From contig CAYQAJ010000006.1 in assembly GCA_964415245.1 (NCBI GenBank), positions 1 through 46,785 on the forward strand: a DNA stretch of 46,785 nucleotides, given 5' to 3'. This stretch comes from CAYQAJ01 sp964415245 (lineage in GTDB: Bacteria; Planctomycetota; Planctomycetia; Pirellulales; Pirellulaceae). Below the pieces are notes generated by a model. That model saw only the letters and a list, made by a program, of their open reading frames with translations, was not told the DNA's origin and made no database searches. The position numbers were made by a program, and so were the translations under genes. Below, in pieces: positions 9,273-17,929 of this stretch. Position 1 is the first letter of the stretch, and each line of letters opens with the position of its first letter.

Positions 9273-10397
9273 GTGACACATCTGCCACAATCGGCGCCGC
9301 TCGCGCCAGATTCGGCGCCGCTCGCCGCGCACGGCGAGTCGGTGGCGACATTCGCATCAGGATCGCCCGGCGTGAACCCAAGCACACGAACGCTGCGGAA
9401 GGTCGTACTGCTCGCGCTCAAAGTCGCGATATCGGTCTCGATTCTCAGCTATCTGTTCTACCAAGCGTGGCACGACGACAGCTTCAGCATTCTCTACCAA
9501 CGCACGAAGCAGTGGCCGTTGCTCGCCGCGGCCCTGGTCGTCGCGCTGACAGCCGTGACCTTTACCATCGTGCGGTGGTACGTGCTAGTTCGGGCACTCG
9601 AAATACCCTTCACGCTGCGCGACGCGTTTCGCCTCGGCTTTCTCGGATTCCTGTTCAGCCTCTTGGCGCTGGGAGTCGTCGGGGGCGACGCGATCAAGGC
9701 CGCGTTCCTGGCGCGTTCGCTCAAGGCGCGGCGGACCGAGGCGGTGGCCACGGTCGTCGTCGACCGGCTGATGGGGCTCTACGCCTTGTTGCTGTTGGCG
9801 AGCGCGGCGTTCGCGTTCTTTTATGTCGATCCGGCTCTGGTAAAGGACGCAGGTGAGTTAGCGATTCTGGAGCGCGTGTGCCGTGTCACCGTCGCCTTGA
9901 CCCTCGCCGGCGGCGTGGCGCTGGGCATCATGCTGCTGCCCGGCTTTTCCACGTTCCCGATCTGGGAGTGGCTCACCCACCTGCCGTGGGCGGGGCCGGT
10001 GATCGCCCATCTTGTCGAAGCGCTGCGGATGTACCGGCGTCGCGTGGGATTGCTGTCGGCGATGCTGCTGTGGAGCATTGTCACGCACACGATGTTCGCC
10101 CTTTCGGTGTATTTTGTGGCGCACGGACTGGGCAGCGATGCGCCGGCGCTGGGGGCGCACCTGGTGGTGGTGCCGATCTCGCTGGTAGCCAGCGCCCTGC
10201 CGTTGGGGGCGTTCGAGTACATTCTCGACGTGATGTACCACGCCATTTCGCCCGCCGGGGCCGTCGAGCGGCAAGGATTCGTCATCGCTCTGGCGTTTCG
10301 GCTGATCATGCTGGCGATCGCCACGGTGGGGATCGCGTACTGGCTGATCGGACGGCGCGAAGTGCGCGAGCTGGTGCAAGAGGCGAGGGAGGAGTAG
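9273..10397 (+). CDS. Lysylphosphatidylglycerol synthase TM-region family membrane protein
   Basis: A 374-residue polytopic membrane protein with about eight helices starting near residue 47 (LALKVAISVSILSYLFY). The stretch GFLGFLFSLLALGVVGGDAIKAAFLA followed by VVVDRLMGLYALLLL is the signature region of the UPF0104/LPG_synthase_TM family (the flippase-like half of MprF and stand-alone relatives). Stand-alone members are often found near lipid or glycan genes and their transport role is inferred rather than proven. The start is uncertain: GTG 9273 has a weak ribosome site, while GTG 9372 has AGGA upstream and would trim a low-complexity N-terminus. It converges on the exporter gene, with a repeat-rich spacer between. 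Confidence 0.85.
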   Translation: MTHLPQSAPLAPDSAPLAAHGESVATFASGSPGVNPSTRTLRKVVLLALKVAISVSILSYLFYQAWHDDSFSILYQRTKQWPLLAAALVVALTAVTFTIVRWYVLVRALEIPFTLRDAFRLGFLGFLFSLLALGVVGGDAIKAAFLARSLKARRTEAVATVVVDRLMGLYALLLLASAAFAFFYVDPALVKDAGELAILERVCRVTVALTLAGGVALGIMLLPGFSTFPIWEWLTHLPWAGPVIAHLVEALRMYRRRVGLLSAMLLWSIVTHTMFALSVYFVAHGLGSDAPALGAHLVVVPISLVASALPLGAFEYILDVMYHAISPAGAVERQGFVIALAFRLIMLAIATVGIAYWLIGRREVRELVQEAREE

Positions 10398-10411
10398 GCG
10401 GCGTGACTTGA

Positions 10412-10570
10412 GTGTTCAGTTTTCCGTGTTCAGTTTTCCGTGGGCGGAGAGTCCGTTGCCCGTCGTCCGTTGTTGGCGAGGCGCGAGCGTCGAGGACAGT
10501 GGCTTCAGACGAATTCGTTAGGAACGAGAGAGTATCCGGCAACTGACGACTGACAACGGACAACTGACGA
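10412..10570. repeat. Short-word direct and inverted repeats between convergent genes
   Basis: Two abutting 14-bp copies of TGTTCAGTTTTCCG (10413-10440) are followed by GTCCGTTGCCCGTCGTCCGTTG-type words (10451-10472). The inverted counterpart (CAACTGACGACTGACAACGG and so on) lies at 10540-10570. The same words recur in the three dispersed elements at 14272, 15613 and 32355, but this copy lacks their terminal inverted repeats. Confidence 0.65.
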
Positions 10571-10673
10571 TCGCCGCGTCGCCGTGTCTCCGCGTCCCCG
10601 CGTCAGTGCCTGCCATTTCGAAGCGGTCGGCAGCAGTGACGGCCCACTATCACATCGGCGCTGTGAAAGGGAT

Positions 10674-12671
10674 CTACGCCGATTCGCGCAGGCTGGTTTG
10701 ATAGAGCCGCTGGTACACGGCGCAGCGGCCCAGGAGCTCGCTGTGCGTGCCGAGATCGACGACGCGCCCCTCGTTCATTACCAGAATGCGCTGCGCCAAC
10801 GCCAGCGTGTGAACGCGGTGGGTGATGAGGATCGTCGTCCGCCCGCGAACGAATTCCTCCAGCGCCTTGTGGATGAGCTGCTCGCTTTCGTAGTCGATCT
10901 GGCTGGTGGCCTCGTCGAGGATGAGAATCGAGGGATCGCGCAGAATCGCCCGAGCCAGGGCGATCCTTTGCCGCTGCCCGCCGGACAGGCGGCCTCCCCG
11001 CTCGCCCACAACAGTCTCGTACCCTTCGGAGAGCTGCTCGACGATGAAGCGGTGGGCGTGCGCCTTTTGGGCGGCCTCGATGACCTCGCTTTCGCTGGCG
11101 CCGGGGCGGCCGTAGCGAATGTTGTTGGCCACCGTGTCGTCAAACAGCAGCGTTTGCTGCGTGACCAGGCCGATCTCGCGGCGCAGGTCGCGCATCCGCA
11201 GCTCACGCAGGTCGCATCCCCCCAGCCGCACCGATCCCGCGACGGGATCGTAGAAACGGGGGATGAGGCTCGCCAGCGTCGTCTTGCCGCACCCGTTGGG
11301 TCCCACGATGGCGATCGTTTCCCCGGAGGCGATTTTCAGGTCGAGGTCGATAAGCACCGGTTGTTCGGGGGTGTAGTGGAACGACACGTGGTCCAGCACC
11401 AGCTCGCGGTCTTGGCTCGGCAGCGGACGCGGCGACGGCGGGTCGACAATCGTCGGCTCGCGGTCGTGGACCGCGTAGACGCGATCGGCAGCCGCCGCCG
11501 CCGACTGGAGCGCACTCATGACGCCCGACAGCTTTCGCGCCGGATCGCTCACTCCGATCAGGAATGCGTAAAACGCCATCAGGGCGCCGAAACTTAGGGG
11601 CCGATCGGTCATGCGCACGCCCAACAGGTGCGTCTGCTGATTGAGCACGAGGTAGCAGCCGGCCACCAGCGCCAGGCAGATGACGCCGATTCCCAGCAGC
11701 TCGTTGTTGGGCGCGGTGAGCGAGCTGTAGAAATTGATCCGCATCACTTTGCGGTAGTACTGCTTTGCCGTCTGATGGAACCGCTTACGCTCGTGCCGCT
11801 CCATGGTGCAGGCCTTTACCAACTGGATGCCGGAGAACGTCTCGGCCAGGCGGTTGTAGAGCTGCGCCATCTCTTCCATGGCGCGGCGGTTGGCGCGTTT
11901 GATCGACCGGGCCAGCCGGTTCATGAGGAAGATGGCGAGCGGAGCGACCACCAGCGACAAGAGCAACAGCCGCCAACTGATGAAGGCAGCTCCGAAAATG
12001 CAGACCAGCATTTTGAGGGGCTCGCGCACGGTGCGGCCCAAGAGCGTGGAGAGCCCCCCCGTGAGCGAGGCCATGTCGCCGGTCAGCCGACTCATCAGAT
12101 CGCTGGTGCGACCCTTGCCGAACGCGGCCAGGTCCAATTGCAGCGTACGTCGGTAGCATTCCTTGCGAAGCTGGAATGTCGTCAGATGAGACAGCCTTCC
12201 CACAAGCTGCACGTTGGCCATCAGAAAGGCGTCTTTCACGATCGTCGCCACCAACAGAAAGGCAACCACCAACAGCAACGTGTGGAAGGGGCTGCTGGGC
12301 AGGTAGCGCACAATGTATGGTTCGAGCCGACGGTACATTGCCAGCGCCTTGGCTTCGGCATTCAGACGTCCGAGTTGAACGCTGATCCGCCGCTCCAGCA
12401 GCGACCGCTCGCGAGGAGAGGCGATGGCTGCAGCCGCTTCCATCTCGGCAATCTGCTGCTCTAGTTCGGCGCATTGGGCCTCCGACGTCTCGATTTTCGC
12501 GGCTACCCACTGACCCGTCGAGTCGCCCTGAAAAACGACATCGATGAACGGGTAGATGGTGCCGATGTTGGCACCCCACAAGAGCGCCACGATCAGCGAC
12601 GAAACGATGGCGGCCGCCAGCGTCCAGCGTTGCGACAGGGCGATGCGCACGGCCCGCCAGAAGTTTTTCAT
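10674..12671 (-). CDS. MsbA-like ABC exporter (fused permease and ATPase)
   Basis: A 665-residue half-transporter that would act as a homodimer in the inner membrane. ATG 12671 is chosen (MKNFWRAVRIALSQRW, AGGA upstream). Six helices fall between residues ~15 and 380; the ATPase domain has Walker A GPNGCGKT (457-464), Q-loop VTQQ, signature LSGGQ (563-567), Walker B ILILDE (582-587) and the switch His at 618. Between helices 1 and 2 there is an unusually long hydrophilic, partly coiled-coil loop (about 48-125). MsbA-type exporters move lipid A, glycolipids or other amphiphiles. Its divergent position at the head of the glycan cluster makes it the candidate exporter of a lipid-linked glycan. 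Confidence 0.9.
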   Translation of the reverse strand: MKNFWRAVRIALSQRWTLAAAIVSSLIVALLWGANIGTIYPFIDVVFQGDSTGQWVAAKIETSEAQCAELEQQIAEMEAAAAIASPRERSLLERRISVQLGRLNAEAKALAMYRRLEPYIVRYLPSSPFHTLLLVVAFLLVATIVKDAFLMANVQLVGRLSHLTTFQLRKECYRRTLQLDLAAFGKGRTSDLMSRLTGDMASLTGGLSTLLGRTVREPLKMLVCIFGAAFISWRLLLLSLVVAPLAIFLMNRLARSIKRANRRAMEEMAQLYNRLAETFSGIQLVKACTMERHERKRFHQTAKQYYRKVMRINFYSSLTAPNNELLGIGVICLALVAGCYLVLNQQTHLLGVRMTDRPLSFGALMAFYAFLIGVSDPARKLSGVMSALQSAAAAADRVYAVHDREPTIVDPPSPRPLPSQDRELVLDHVSFHYTPEQPVLIDLDLKIASGETIAIVGPNGCGKTTLASLIPRFYDPVAGSVRLGGCDLRELRMRDLRREIGLVTQQTLLFDDTVANNIRYGRPGASESEVIEAAQKAHAHRFIVEQLSEGYETVVGERGGRLSGGQRQRIALARAILRDPSILILDEATSQIDYESEQLIHKALEEFVRGRTTILITHRVHTLALAQRILVMNEGRVVDLGTHSELLGRCAVYQRLYQTSLRESA

Positions 12672-13234
12672 CGAAGCTGAGTCCTGGTGCCCAAGCGACC
12701 GTCTTCGCGATTGCGAACGTACGGTCGACGTCGGAATCGTGAGTCGTGGGGTGCGGGACGGTCGACCGCAAAGCACTAGCGCAGCCGACGCGCAGCGCTA
12801 CGCGGCTTGTTGCCCAAGCAAAGCAATGGATCGACCGGCTCGCGGTCGCCCCGAACCATTGAATTACGGGGGGTGGTTTGTAGCAAAACGGCGGATACCG
12901 GCCAAGTTCAGCCTGGGCGCTCTCTCTCGCCGTATTGCCGTCTTTTCGCAAAGTGCGAAACCCGGTGAAGTGGCGTGGTGCCGTGGCGACTCGATTCGAC
13001 TTGGCATTGACACGTTTGCCCAGATTACACTACCCTCCCCGCCGGTTTTGCAGCCTCGCGCTGGCCCGGACCCGCACCGCGCCGCGACACCCCACACTGC
13101 GCTGCAACCTCCGCGCTGCGCCCCTGGGTGTGCGCCGCGCGCCGATTGTTGGTACGACCCACGATGCGCGACCGGCCCACGGCCGCGCATCCTCCCGCGC
13201 TTGCCCGCGAGCGCAACGACGAGCGGCCTCAGCC
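12672..13234. other. Divergent intergenic region upstream of exporter and glycan genes
   Basis: About 560 bp with no convincing gene. It must contain the promoters for the minus-strand exporter and the plus-strand glycan genes. A perfect TTGACA occurs at 13007-13012 and a TACACT 13 bp later, a spacing too short for a standard sigma-70 site, so I do not call a promoter. Confidence 0.5.
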
Positions 13235-14272
13235 ATGCCCAAACGGTTGGTCATCCTGTCGACGCCGCGGTACCACGTGAACTTCAACGACTTCTACATG
13301 TTCTTCCGGCGGACCGGCCACTCGATTCTTGCGGTGCTGTATCACGAGAGCAATCGGCAACTTCCCTGGTGGCGTGAAAACCGCATCGGCGATCTGTCGC
13401 GGGAACAAGTGTTCGACCCGATCGACCGCGACGACCACCGCTTTCGCATGTGGCGCGATGCGGACGAGCTCCTGCAGATTCTGGAAGGGATCGACTTCGA
13501 CCTGATTTGCATGGGCAACGGCACCGAGGCCGTTCAGCGCGAAGTGATTGCGCGGTTCGGCCGCCAGCGGTGCCTGTTCTCGGAGTACGGCTGGCTGGCC
13601 TGGAGCCGCCACTTCTACCTCTCGCGGGGCGGATGCGGCACCGAGTCGGAGCTGGCGGCGATTTCCGCCGACGACCTCGCATCGCAGCCCGTGCATCACG
13701 ATGCACTCGAACGATTGCGCGAGTCGTTCGGCCCGGGCTGGCCGGTGTGGCGGCGGAACTACGTCTATTTGCCGCTGCAAAAGGACGAGGACGACTTCAA
13801 GTTCACACTGACTCACTTTCGCAACAACGACGAGCTGCTGGCATTCGTTCATGAGCTGCTGCCGCGCGGCATGCGAGTGCTGGTCAAGCGACATCCGCTG
13901 CACTACAAGCGATACGACCTGAGCCGCTACGGACGGCGGTATATCGACATCTCCCGCCGCAAGCTGAGCAAGGCGTCGCTGTACCGCAACATGGCGGCCA
14001 TGATTTCGATCAACAGCACGTCGGTGCTCGAAGCGCTGTTATTCGGCAAGCACGTGTTCGCGTACGGCGACGACCTGTTCCGGAACAAGGGCGTGGTGCA
14101 CGAGCGGGTCGACCGCTGGGCCGATTTCGAAGCGCGGCTCAACCGCCCTTTTCCCCGCGCGACGGCCGACCGTTTCCTATCGCTGCTGTTGGATCGCCAG
14201 GTCGACCGGCACCGCTGCGTCAGCGACGATCGCCGATACATCGAAAACCATTACTGGAACCTGTGCGTTTAG
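13235..14272 (+). CDS. Capsule-polysaccharide/Kdo-transferase-like glycosyltransferase
   Basis: A 345-residue cytoplasmic protein starting at MPKRLVILSTPRYHVNFND; the long upstream extension to 12935 has non-coding composition. The C-terminal half contains VLVKRHPLHYKRY (about 215-227) and SINSTSVLEALLFGKHVFAYG (258-278). These match the nucleotide-sugar half of the GT-B-like capsule biosynthesis family (KpsC/KpsS/LipB type), where the SINST...E motif contacts the donor. The donor might be a CMP-activated nonulosonate from the next two genes, which is inference. The stop TAG ends exactly where the dispersed repeat element begins. Confidence 0.7.
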   Translation: MPKRLVILSTPRYHVNFNDFYMFFRRTGHSILAVLYHESNRQLPWWRENRIGDLSREQVFDPIDRDDHRFRMWRDADELLQILEGIDFDLICMGNGTEAVQREVIARFGRQRCLFSEYGWLAWSRHFYLSRGGCGTESELAAISADDLASQPVHHDALERLRESFGPGWPVWRRNYVYLPLQKDEDDFKFTLTHFRNNDELLAFVHELLPRGMRVLVKRHPLHYKRYDLSRYGRRYIDISRRKLSKASLYRNMAAMISINSTSVLEALLFGKHVFAYGDDLFRNKGVVHERVDRWADFEARLNRPFPRATADRFLSLLLDRQVDRHRCVSDDRRYIENHYWNLCV

Positions 14273-14451
14273 AGGCTGTCGAAGAACCGTGCCCGAGTGG
14301 CTCGTTTCGGACAGTCCGTTGTCCGTTGTCAGTTGTCAGTTCTCCACTTGAGTCCATATTCCGCCGTCCCTAACTGAACACTGAAAACTGAACACTGAAA
14401 ACTTGGGTGTGCCTGTCCCTTTACCTTACCGGGACGTTTATTGGATTGGCG
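14272..14451 (+). repeat. Dispersed element with terminal inverted repeats, copy 1
   Basis: About 180 bp filling the gap between two glycan genes. It starts with GAGGCTGTCGAAGAACCGTG and ends with GGGACGTTTATTGGATTGGC. The middle carries GTCCGTTGTCAGTTG words and ACTGAACACTGAAAACTG words. It is the most diverged of three copies (the others are at 15613 and 32355). Its first base is the last base of the upstream TAG stop codon. Confidence 0.75.
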
Positions 14452-14460
14452 TTTAGGCCC

Positions 14461-15670
14461 ATGAACACGTTGGCCGTGATTCCCGCGCGAGGCGGCTCCA
14501 AGGGCATCGCCCGCAAGAACCTGGCGCTGCTGTGCGGCAGGCCGCTATTGAGCTGGATGATCGACGCGGCGCGATCGGCTCGGCGCGTCGACCGCGTCGT
14601 CGTATCGACCGACGACGCCGAGATCGGCCAGTGCGCCCGACACTGCGGAGCCGACGTGGTGGTGCGGCCGGCGGAAATCAGCGGCGACGGGGCCTCCTCC
14701 GAGTCGGCGCTGCTCCACTGCCTGGACCATCTGCGGCGCGAAGAGGATTACCGCCCTGACGTGCTCGCCCTGCTGCAATGCACGGCACCCCTGACGCTCG
14801 GCGAAGACATCGACGGCACGATCGCGGCGCTGATCGACACCGGAGCCGATTCGGGCCTGGCGGTGGCCGACTTTCACCACTTCCTGTGGCGCGACGGCGA
14901 TGCAGGTAGTCTCGTCGGCGTCAACCACGACGCCGCAATCCGGCTTCCCCGCCAGGCCCGCACGCCCGATCTTTTAGAGAGCGGTTCCGTTTATGTGATG
15001 CGAACCAAAGGCTTCTTGCGAACAAAACACCGATTCTATGGGACGGTGGCCTCTTACTGCCTGCCACGCGAACGCTGCTGGGAGATTGACGAGGCGGCCG
15101 ATCTGGTGGTAGCGGAGGCTCTTCTGCGGCGACGGCAACAGTCGCGCCGTGCCGACTTGCTCCCCCCTGCCCTGTCGGCTGTCGTTCTCGATTTCGACGG
15201 CGTAATGACCGACAACCGCGCCCTCGTGCTGCAAGACGGTCGCGAAGCCGTGCTCTGCAACCGTAGCGACGGCCTGGCGATCGCGTCGCTCAAGGCAAAC
15301 GGTGTGATGTTGCTCGTCCTGTCTTCGGAAGCCAACCCGGTGGTTCGTGCACGGTGCGATAAGCTCGGCGTCGAGTGCCTGCATGGCGTCGGCCGGAAGT
15401 GGCCGGTGCTCGAGGAGTGGCTGGCGAATCGCAAAATCGAACCGGCACACGTGGTGTACGTGGGCAACGACGTGAACGACTTGGAATGTTTGCAATCGGT
15501 CGGCTGCGGCGTGGCGGTGGCCGATTCGCACAAGGCGGTGCGGAGCGCTGCCCGAATCGTTCTCGACACCGGCGGCGGAAACGGCGCCGTCCGCGAGCTC
15601 GCCGATCTCATCGAGCTTGTGCAAAAACCGTCGGGGACTGGCTCATTTTGCGGAGCGCCGGTCCGTTGTC
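14461..15670 (+). CDS. CMP-nonulosonate cytidylyltransferase fused to a HAD phosphatase (3' end lost in gap)
   Basis: About 403 residues are readable before the N gap. Residues 1-230 are an N-acylneuraminate cytidylyltransferase (NeuA type) with the CTP-binding motif IPARGGSKGIARKN (7-20), expected to make CMP-activated sialic-acid-like sugars. Residues ~238-384 are a KdsC-like HAD domain with catalytic DFDGVMTD (244-251; D244 and D246 present) and GNDVND (335-340). HAD domains of this kind dephosphorylate 9-phosphate nonulosonates or Kdo-8-phosphate. Vertebrate CMAS has a similar two-domain layout. From residue 385 the frame runs into a dispersed repeat element, so the natural C-terminus has probably been replaced. 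The stop lies in the gap. A NeuB-type synthase follows. Confidence 0.87.
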
Positions 15671-15875
15671 NNNNNNNNNNNNNNNNNNNNNNNNNNNNNN
15701 NNNNNNNNNNNNNNNNNNNNNNNNNNNNNNNNNNNNNNNNNNNNNNNNNNNNNNNNNNNNNNNNNNNNNNGTGAATGTCCGTGAATGTAACGATTCCCTC
15801 ATCCCTAACTGAACACTGAAAACTGAAAACTGGGAGCGCCTGTCCCCTTCTCCGGGACGGTTTTTGGATAAGCTC
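15613..15875 (+). repeat. Dispersed element with terminal inverted repeats, copy 2 (contains the gap)
   Basis: The left end GAGCTTGTGCAAAAACCGTC and the right end GACGGTTTTTGGATAAGCTC are near-perfect inverted repeats of each other. The inner part has the shared phrases GGGGACTGGCTC, GTCCGTTGTC, ACTGAACACTGAAAACTG and GCCTGTCCCCTTCTCC. The left end lies inside the upstream coding frame. The length given includes a 100-N placeholder. Confidence 0.85.
15671..15770. other. Assembly gap (100 N placeholder)
   Basis: Exactly 100 undetermined bases inside the second copy of the dispersed element. It hides the stop codon of the NeuA-HAD fusion. Confidence 0.99.
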
Positions 15876-15903
15876 CCAGCAACAGGGTGCAAAGGATTGT
15901 GCC

Positions 15904-16773
15904 ATGAAGCGTGTGCGTAACATTGGCCGCCACCCGGTGGGCGACGGACAGCCCGTCTACGTGGTGGCCGAAATCGGCATCAACCACAACGGCGAATTGG
16001 ACATCGCCCGCAAGTTGATCGACACGGCCGTGCAAGCCGGCTGCCAGGCGGTAAAGTTTCAAAAGCGCACGCCCGAGCTGTGTGTCCCCCGCGAACAGCG
16101 CGGCATGCTCCGCGAAACGCCGTGGGGCATCATGACATATCTCGACTATCGCCACCGCGTCGAGTTCGGCGAGGAGCAGTACGGCGAAATCGACGAGTAC
16201 TGCCGCGCCAAGGGCATCGACTGGTTCGCCTCGTGCTGGGACAAACCCTCGGTCGACTTCATCGAGCAGTTCGAGCCGGTGTGTTACAAGATTGCTTCGG
16301 CATGCCTCACCGACGACGACTTGCTCGAACACACGCACGCTACCGGGCGACCGATCGTGCTTTCGACGGGCATGTCGACGATGGAGGAAATCTGGCATGC
16401 CGTGAACCTGCTCGGCGAGGAGCAACTGATCATCGCGCACAGCACCAGCACGTACCCCTGCCGCGCCGACGAGTTGAACCTGCGAATGATCGAATCGCTG
16501 CGGAGCACCTTCGGCTGCCCGATCGGCTACTCGGGCCACGAAGCGGGACTCACCACGACGCACGCGGCGGTAGCACTGGGTGCGGCTTTCCTCGAGCGGC
16601 ACATTACGCTCGACCGCACCATGTGGGGAAGCGACCAGGCGGCATCGGTCGAGCCGTGGGGGTTGGCGCGGCTGGTACGCGACGTGCGCGTGATTCAGCA
16701 AGCGCTCGGCGACGGCGTCAAGCGCGTGTACGAGAGCGAGCTGCCGGCGCGACAGCGGCTGCGCAGGGCGTGA
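15904..16773 (+). CDS. NeuB-family nonulosonate (sialic-acid-type) synthase lacking the SAF domain
   Basis: A 289-residue TIM-barrel enzyme starting MKRVRNIGRHPVGDGQPVYVV. Family signatures are AEIGINHNGELDIA (about 19-32), VKFQKRTPELCV, STGMSTMEEI, HSTSTYPC and GYSGHEAGL. Family members condense phosphoenolpyruvate with an N-acyl-hexosamine (or its 6-phosphate) to give a nine-carbon nonulosonic acid. Usual NeuB proteins are ~340-350 residues and end in an antifreeze-like SAF domain. This one stops at the junction (SELPARQRLRRA), and no SAF-like sequence is visible in the next 100 bases in any frame. It follows the CMP-transferase/HAD fusion, so the product may be a phosphorylated nonulosonate that the HAD domain dephosphorylates (inference). 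Confidence 0.88.
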   Translation: MKRVRNIGRHPVGDGQPVYVVAEIGINHNGELDIARKLIDTAVQAGCQAVKFQKRTPELCVPREQRGMLRETPWGIMTYLDYRHRVEFGEEQYGEIDEYCRAKGIDWFASCWDKPSVDFIEQFEPVCYKIASACLTDDDLLEHTHATGRPIVLSTGMSTMEEIWHAVNLLGEEQLIIAHSTSTYPCRADELNLRMIESLRSTFGCPIGYSGHEAGLTTTHAAVALGAAFLERHITLDRTMWGSDQAASVEPWGLARLVRDVRVIQQALGDGVKRVYESELPARQRLRRA

Positions 16774-16871
16774 CCGAGAAATGCGAATGGGTCGCGGTCT
16801 CGAGCACGAGGCCACGTCGCCGCGAAAGCATTGCTATTGTCCGGCGAAACCGTCCAAGGAGGGAATCGAAC

Positions 16872-17822
16872 ATGGGGCTGCGAACTCGCCTTCGCGTGAT
16901 GATGGATCAATCCCCCAGCTATTACACGCAAGGGGTGGTGCTCAATCGCATGGGGCTGCAAGTGGCCCGATGCGTGGCGGCACACACCTGGTGGCGCATG
17001 CGGCCGCGTCGCATGGCGCCCGGTCTGGGGGAACACGTGGCAACGCTTGATCGTGATGGGCTGCTCGTGTTGCCCGACTTCTTTCCGCAGGCCGACTTTC
17101 TGGCGCTCAAGAGCGAGTTCGAGCGGACGCGAAACCAACCCAGCGAGTTTGCGTACCGGACCGAATCCGACGGACCGATGCACCGCAACCTCCTGCACGA
17201 AACGCTGGCGCTGCGACCGCCGCTGGGGTCCCTGCCCACGTTTCGGCGATTGCTGCAAGAGAACCAGTTCCTGCTCGACCTGGTTTCCGCCGCGGTGCGG
17301 CGACCGATTACGAGAATGCCGATGCTCGTGCTGGAGGTGATCCGCAAGCGCGACGGTGCCGACGAGGCGTTCGACGTACAGAACGTGTTGCACGCCGATC
17401 GCCATTTCCCCAATGTCAAAATCGCCTACTACCTGAACGACCACGCGCCAGAGAACGGCGCGTTCGTTTACGCCAAGGGAAGTCACGTTCTCACGACGGC
17501 GCGGCTGTGGCACGAATACAAAATGAGCATCGACATCGCACGGTGCGGTGGCCAGGTGCCGGATGCCAAGCACCAAGGCGCCGTGCCCGCCGATCATTTG
17601 GAACACGGCCGCGTCCGCGTGCTGCCGGATCACACCAAGGCGATGAACCTGCGACCCGAGCCCGTTTGCGCCCCGGCCAATACGCTGGTGGTGTCAAACA
17701 TGACCGGGTTTCATCGCCGCGGCGAGCTGAGTCCCGGCCACGTGCGACACGAGGCGCGGCTCAATTTTCAGTACCTGGAGACTTGGTCGAACACTTTCGC
17801 GCGAAGGCGAATCGCCGCGTGA
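16872..17822 (+). CDS. PhyH-like Fe(II)/2-oxoglutarate dioxygenase
   Basis: A 316-residue protein. ATG 16872 has an excellent AAGGAGGG 8 bp upstream, so the longer open frame antiphase to neuB is discarded. The iron site is visible as HAD (H174-D176, in NVLHADRHFP) and the distal His 281 (NMTGFHRRGEL); R296 is a candidate 2-oxoglutarate ligand. The stretch YLNDHAPENGAFVYAKGSH is typical of phytanoyl-CoA dioxygenase relatives. Such enzymes hydroxylate small molecules. Inside a glycan cluster the substrate could be a sugar or its acyl group, which the sequence cannot decide. Confidence 0.8.
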   Translation: MGLRTRLRVMMDQSPSYYTQGVVLNRMGLQVARCVAAHTWWRMRPRRMAPGLGEHVATLDRDGLLVLPDFFPQADFLALKSEFERTRNQPSEFAYRTESDGPMHRNLLHETLALRPPLGSLPTFRRLLQENQFLLDLVSAAVRRPITRMPMLVLEVIRKRDGADEAFDVQNVLHADRHFPNVKIAYYLNDHAPENGAFVYAKGSHVLTTARLWHEYKMSIDIARCGGQVPDAKHQGAVPADHLEHGRVRVLPDHTKAMNLRPEPVCAPANTLVVSNMTGFHRRGELSPGHVRHEARLNFQYLETWSNTFARRRIAA

Positions 17823-17929
17823 GAGGCGCCGTTCGATCGGCGCGGCGCAGAGCGATGCGCTTCAGATCGTTGCGCTCCCAGAGCGGTGCGCCCGACCCGG
17901 CCGCTGCGACGTCTCCCCGATACCATGCC

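Noticed and set aside
13007..13033. Possible sigma-70 promoter TTGACA...TACACT
   Set aside because: The spacer is only 13 bp, too short for a standard promoter; noted only in the intergenic entry.
14272..15875. Insertion sequence with transposase
   Set aside because: The elements are under 300 bp and contain no transposase frame, so they are described as non-autonomous repeats.
16080..16871. Long open frame upstream of the dioxygenase, overlapping neuB in another frame
   Set aside because: It is antiphase inside a well-recognised NeuB gene and Arg-rich as expected for a shadow frame; the AAGGAGGG before 16872 fixes the start.
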